Assembly: GCA_039972875.1 (NCBI GenBank)
Contig: JBDWMA010000060.1
Coordinates: 124,001-188,000 of the forward strand
DNA length: 64,000 nt
Direction: 5' to 3'
Source of the DNA: Pseudoruegeria sp039972875
GTDB lineage: Bacteria; Pseudomonadota; Alphaproteobacteria; Rhodobacterales; Rhodobacteraceae
Within the stretch, counting starts at the first letter, position 1. Every line of letters starts with the position of its first letter. A program made the position numbers and the translations under genes. The notes beneath the pieces are model-generated. The model worked only from the letters and a program-made list of their open reading frames with translations. It did not search any database and was not told the DNA's origin. This document shows positions 61,922 to 64,000 of this stretch, piece by piece.

Positions 61922-63244
61922 TTAAGCCAACATCGTCAAGGGGTTTTCCAAATTATCTACAATGGCTTGCAGCAGTTTTGCAGCTAATGCACCATCGATC
62001 ACTCGGTGATCAACAGACAGTGTCACACTCATAATTGTAGCCACTGAGAGTTCACCCGTATCATCAACAACAGGTTGTTTTTTACCTGCTCCAACCGCGA
62101 GGATTGCGGCATGGGGTGGGTTGATGACCGCATCAAAGTTATCGATGCCGAACATCCCCAAATTTGAGATAGCAAAGCTTCCGCCTTGGTATTCATGAGG
62201 GGCAAGCTTACGATCACGCGCCCGTGCGGCGAGGTCCTTCATCTCTGCTGATAGAGAGGATAAAGACTTCATATCTGCATCCCGTAAGACCGGAGTGAAC
62301 AGCCCGCCTTCAATTGCTACGGCCACAGCCACATCTGAGGGTTTCAATTTGAATACCCGATCACTGGCCCAAACGGCATTGGCTTCGGGTTCTTGCTGAA
62401 GCGCATTGGCACAGGCTTTGATGATGAAATCATTGACCGAAAGTTTTACATTGCGGCTTTTGAGTTGCGCGTTCAATTCAGAGCGGAAAGACAGCAAGGC
62501 ATCCAATTTAATATCCCGACGAAGGTAGAAATGCGGGATGCTCTGTTTAGCTTCGGTCAAGCGCGCGGCGATGGTTTTCCGCATGCCATCAAGAGGGACC
62601 TCTTCGTATTCGCGATCCGCGTACATTTTCGCAACCATATCTGTGGATGGCCCCGTGGCCATTGGCGCAACGGTCATCGCAGGCGAAGGCGTGACACCAG
62701 ATTGGATTGCTGCAGTCGCAGTCGTCGGTGCAGGGGCTGCCGTGTTGGCGGTTGCCCCTTCGACATCTGCCTTAACGATCCGGCCATGGGGGCCGGAGCC
62801 CTGAATGCTTGAGAGATCCAAGCCATTGACCGCAGCGATGCGCCGTGCAAGTGGGCTGGCAAATATTCGGTTGCCATCCGCTGCGACCGGAGCCAATGGG
62901 GCAGGGGTGTCAGACTGAGATACCGCAGCGGGTGCGGCCACCGTAGGGGGATTTTCTTGTATGGCAGCGGCCGGAGCCGAGGTAATCGCACTGGCATCCT
63001 CTCCGTCTTCTAAAAGCACCGCAATCACGGTGTTCACTTTGATGGCCTCAGCGCCTTCGGCAACCAGTAGCTTGCCTATGACCCCTTCATCGACAGCTTC
63101 AAACTCCATGGTAGCTTTGTCGGTTTCGATCTCTGCCAGCAAATCACCAGAGACGACGGTGTCGCCCTCTTTGACCAGCCATTTGGCCAATGTGCCTTCT
63201 TCCATCGTCGGGGAAAGCGCGGGCATCAGTATTTCGGTTGCCAT
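61922..63244 (-). CDS. pdhC: pyruvate dehydrogenase E2, dihydrolipoamide acetyltransferase
   Basis: A 440-residue E2 that transfers acetyl groups from E1 to CoA and forms the core of the complex. The single lipoyl domain (about residues 1-77) has the lipoyl Lys in AEIETDKATMEFEAVDEG. An Ala/Pro-rich linker is followed by the E3/E1-binding domain (IFASPLARRIAAVNGLDLSSIQGSGPHGRI, about residues 128-160). The catalytic domain ends SVDHRVIDGALAAKLLQ with the active His. It lies 11 bases after pdhB; the operon runs leftwards. Confidence 0.96.
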   Translation of the reverse strand: MATEILMPALSPTMEEGTLAKWLVKEGDTVVSGDLLAEIETDKATMEFEAVDEGVIGKLLVAEGAEAIKVNTVIAVLLEDGEDASAITSAPAAAIQENPPTVAAPAAVSQSDTPAPLAPVAADGNRIFASPLARRIAAVNGLDLSSIQGSGPHGRIVKADVEGATANTAAPAPTTATAAIQSGVTPSPAMTVAPMATGPSTDMVAKMYADREYEEVPLDGMRKTIAARLTEAKQSIPHFYLRRDIKLDALLSFRSELNAQLKSRNVKLSVNDFIIKACANALQQEPEANAVWASDRVFKLKPSDVAVAVAIEGGLFTPVLRDADMKSLSSLSAEMKDLAARARDRKLAPHEYQGGSFAISNLGMFGIDNFDAVINPPHAAILAVGAGKKQPVVDDTGELSVATIMSVTLSVDHRVIDGALAAKLLQAIVDNLENPLTMLA

Positions 63245-63255
63245 GTTCTTTTTCC

Positions 63256-64000
63256 TTAACGGTAGGTGACTTTTTTGACAGCAGCGATCACCTCGTCGGT
63301 GGTGAGCAGTGCCAGTTTTTCGAGGTTTGCAGCATAGGGCATCGGGACATCTTTACCCGTACAGTTGATCACCGGGGCATCCAGATAATCAAATGCACGT
63401 TCCATAATCGTGGCAGACAGATGGTTGCCGATTGATGCGACCGGAAAGCCCTCTTCGACGGTGATGCAGCGATTGGTTTTCATAACCGAGGCCAAAACCG
63501 TATCGTAATCGATGGGACGCAAAGTGCGCAGATCAATGACTTCGGCAGAAATGCCGTCTTCGGCAAGTTTATCAGCCGCTTCCAATGCGTATTTCATACC
63601 GATACCAAAAGATACGATTGTGACGTCTGAACCTTCTCTCCAGATCCGGGCCTTGCCAAATGGGATGGTGAAATCATCCAATACGGGCACATCAAAGCTT
63701 TGGCCGTATAAGATTTCATTTTCTAGAAAGATCACAGGATTGGGATCGCGGATCGCGGATTTAAGTAGACCTTTGGCGTCAGCTGCAGAGTAGGGCATAA
63801 CGACCTTTAGGCCGGGAATATGGGCATACCATGCCGCATAGTCTTGGGAATGCTGTGCACCGACGCGGGCGGCCGCGCCATTGGGTCCACGAAACACCAT
63901 CGGAGCGCCCATCTGACCACCGGACATGTAGAGCGTTTTGGCGGCAGAGTTGATGATTTGATCCATTGCCTGCATGGCGAAGTTAAACGTCATGAATTCG
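63256..64000 (-). CDS. pdhB: pyruvate dehydrogenase E1 beta subunit, C-terminal part (5' end outside window)
   Basis: The reading frame is open to the right edge of the window, entering as EFMTFNFAMQAMDQIINSAAK. RGPNGAAARVGAQHSQDYAAWYAHIPGLKVVMPYSAAD, PNPVIFLENEILYG and VDLRTLRPIDYDTV-like IDLRTLRPIDYDTVLASV are signatures of E1 beta; the transketolase C-terminal domain completes it. About 247 codons are visible. In this family the beta subunit of Rhodobacteraceae often carries an extra lipoyl domain at the N-terminus, which would lie outside the window. Confidence 0.95.
   Translation of the reverse strand, partial: EFMTFNFAMQAMDQIINSAAKTLYMSGGQMGAPMVFRGPNGAAARVGAQHSQDYAAWYAHIPGLKVVMPYSAADAKGLLKSAIRDPNPVIFLENEILYGQSFDVPVLDDFTIPFGKARIWREGSDVTIVSFGIGMKYALEAADKLAEDGISAEVIDLRTLRPIDYDTVLASVMKTNRCITVEEGFPVASIGNHLSATIMERAFDYLDAPVINCTGKDVPMPYAANLEKLALLTTDEVIAAVKKVTYR

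Overview
The window looks like a chromosome segment of a marine alphaproteobacterium of the family Rhodobacteraceae (Roseobacter group). The main evidence is a complete Rhodobacter capsulatus-type gene transfer agent (GTA) cluster next to cysE, a GapR/DUF2312 gene, alphaproteobacterial fab and pdh gene orders, and Roseobacter-type housekeeping proteins. The genus cannot be fixed from the sequence alone. Base composition was judged by eye only.

Layout. 1-4.3 kb is core: the 5' part of a 6-phosphogluconate dehydrogenase gene, a small membrane protein, GapR, a conserved hypothetical, an iron(III)-type ABC permease and tRNA-Thr(UGU). 4.3-20.4 kb is an accessory island full of broken mobile-element genes. 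Its left edge is a dead large serine recombinase whose frame runs into the tRNA, joined head-on to a truncated tyrosine integrase. Inside lie an intact type I restriction-modification operon (hsdM, hsdS, a GIY-YIG protein, hsdR), an IS3 remnant, a DUF1415 gene that looks transferred, an AraC regulator divergent from an exported isochorismatase-like hydrolase, and the wreck of a type II-C CRISPR-Cas locus. In that locus cas2 is open, cas1 is frameshifted, and cas9 has lost its N-terminal half and its HNH domain. A second serine recombinase fragment and a piece of a Rieske oxygenase gene close the island.

20.8-24.8 kb holds a cobalamin riboswitch followed by nrdHIEF, the B12-independent class Ib ribonucleotide reductase. 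24.8-34.5 kb is a patchy accessory stretch: an SGNH hydrolase, a YHS protein with a decaying paralogue, a hexuronate module (lactonase, FCD-GntR regulator, mannonate dehydratase, SDR reductase) with a paired operator, and a compact cassette encoding a CMD-like protein, cytochrome P460 and cytochrome b561. Gene-poor degenerate DNA lies between these modules, including two copies of a decayed dispersed repeat.

35.1-45.1 kb is core: rpsF-rpsR-rplI, a membrane protein, a free YceI and a b561-YceI fusion, and the fatty-acid cluster fabD-fabG-acpP-(HisA-like)-fabF-mltG. 45.2-60.1 kb is the GTA cluster. Counterparts of genes g1 to g15 are all present, intact and in canonical order, followed by a DUF2793 tail-fibre-like gene and a small unknown gene. 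60.4-64 kb contains cysE, a RluE-type pseudouridine synthase, and the end of the pyruvate dehydrogenase operon (pdhC and partial pdhB).
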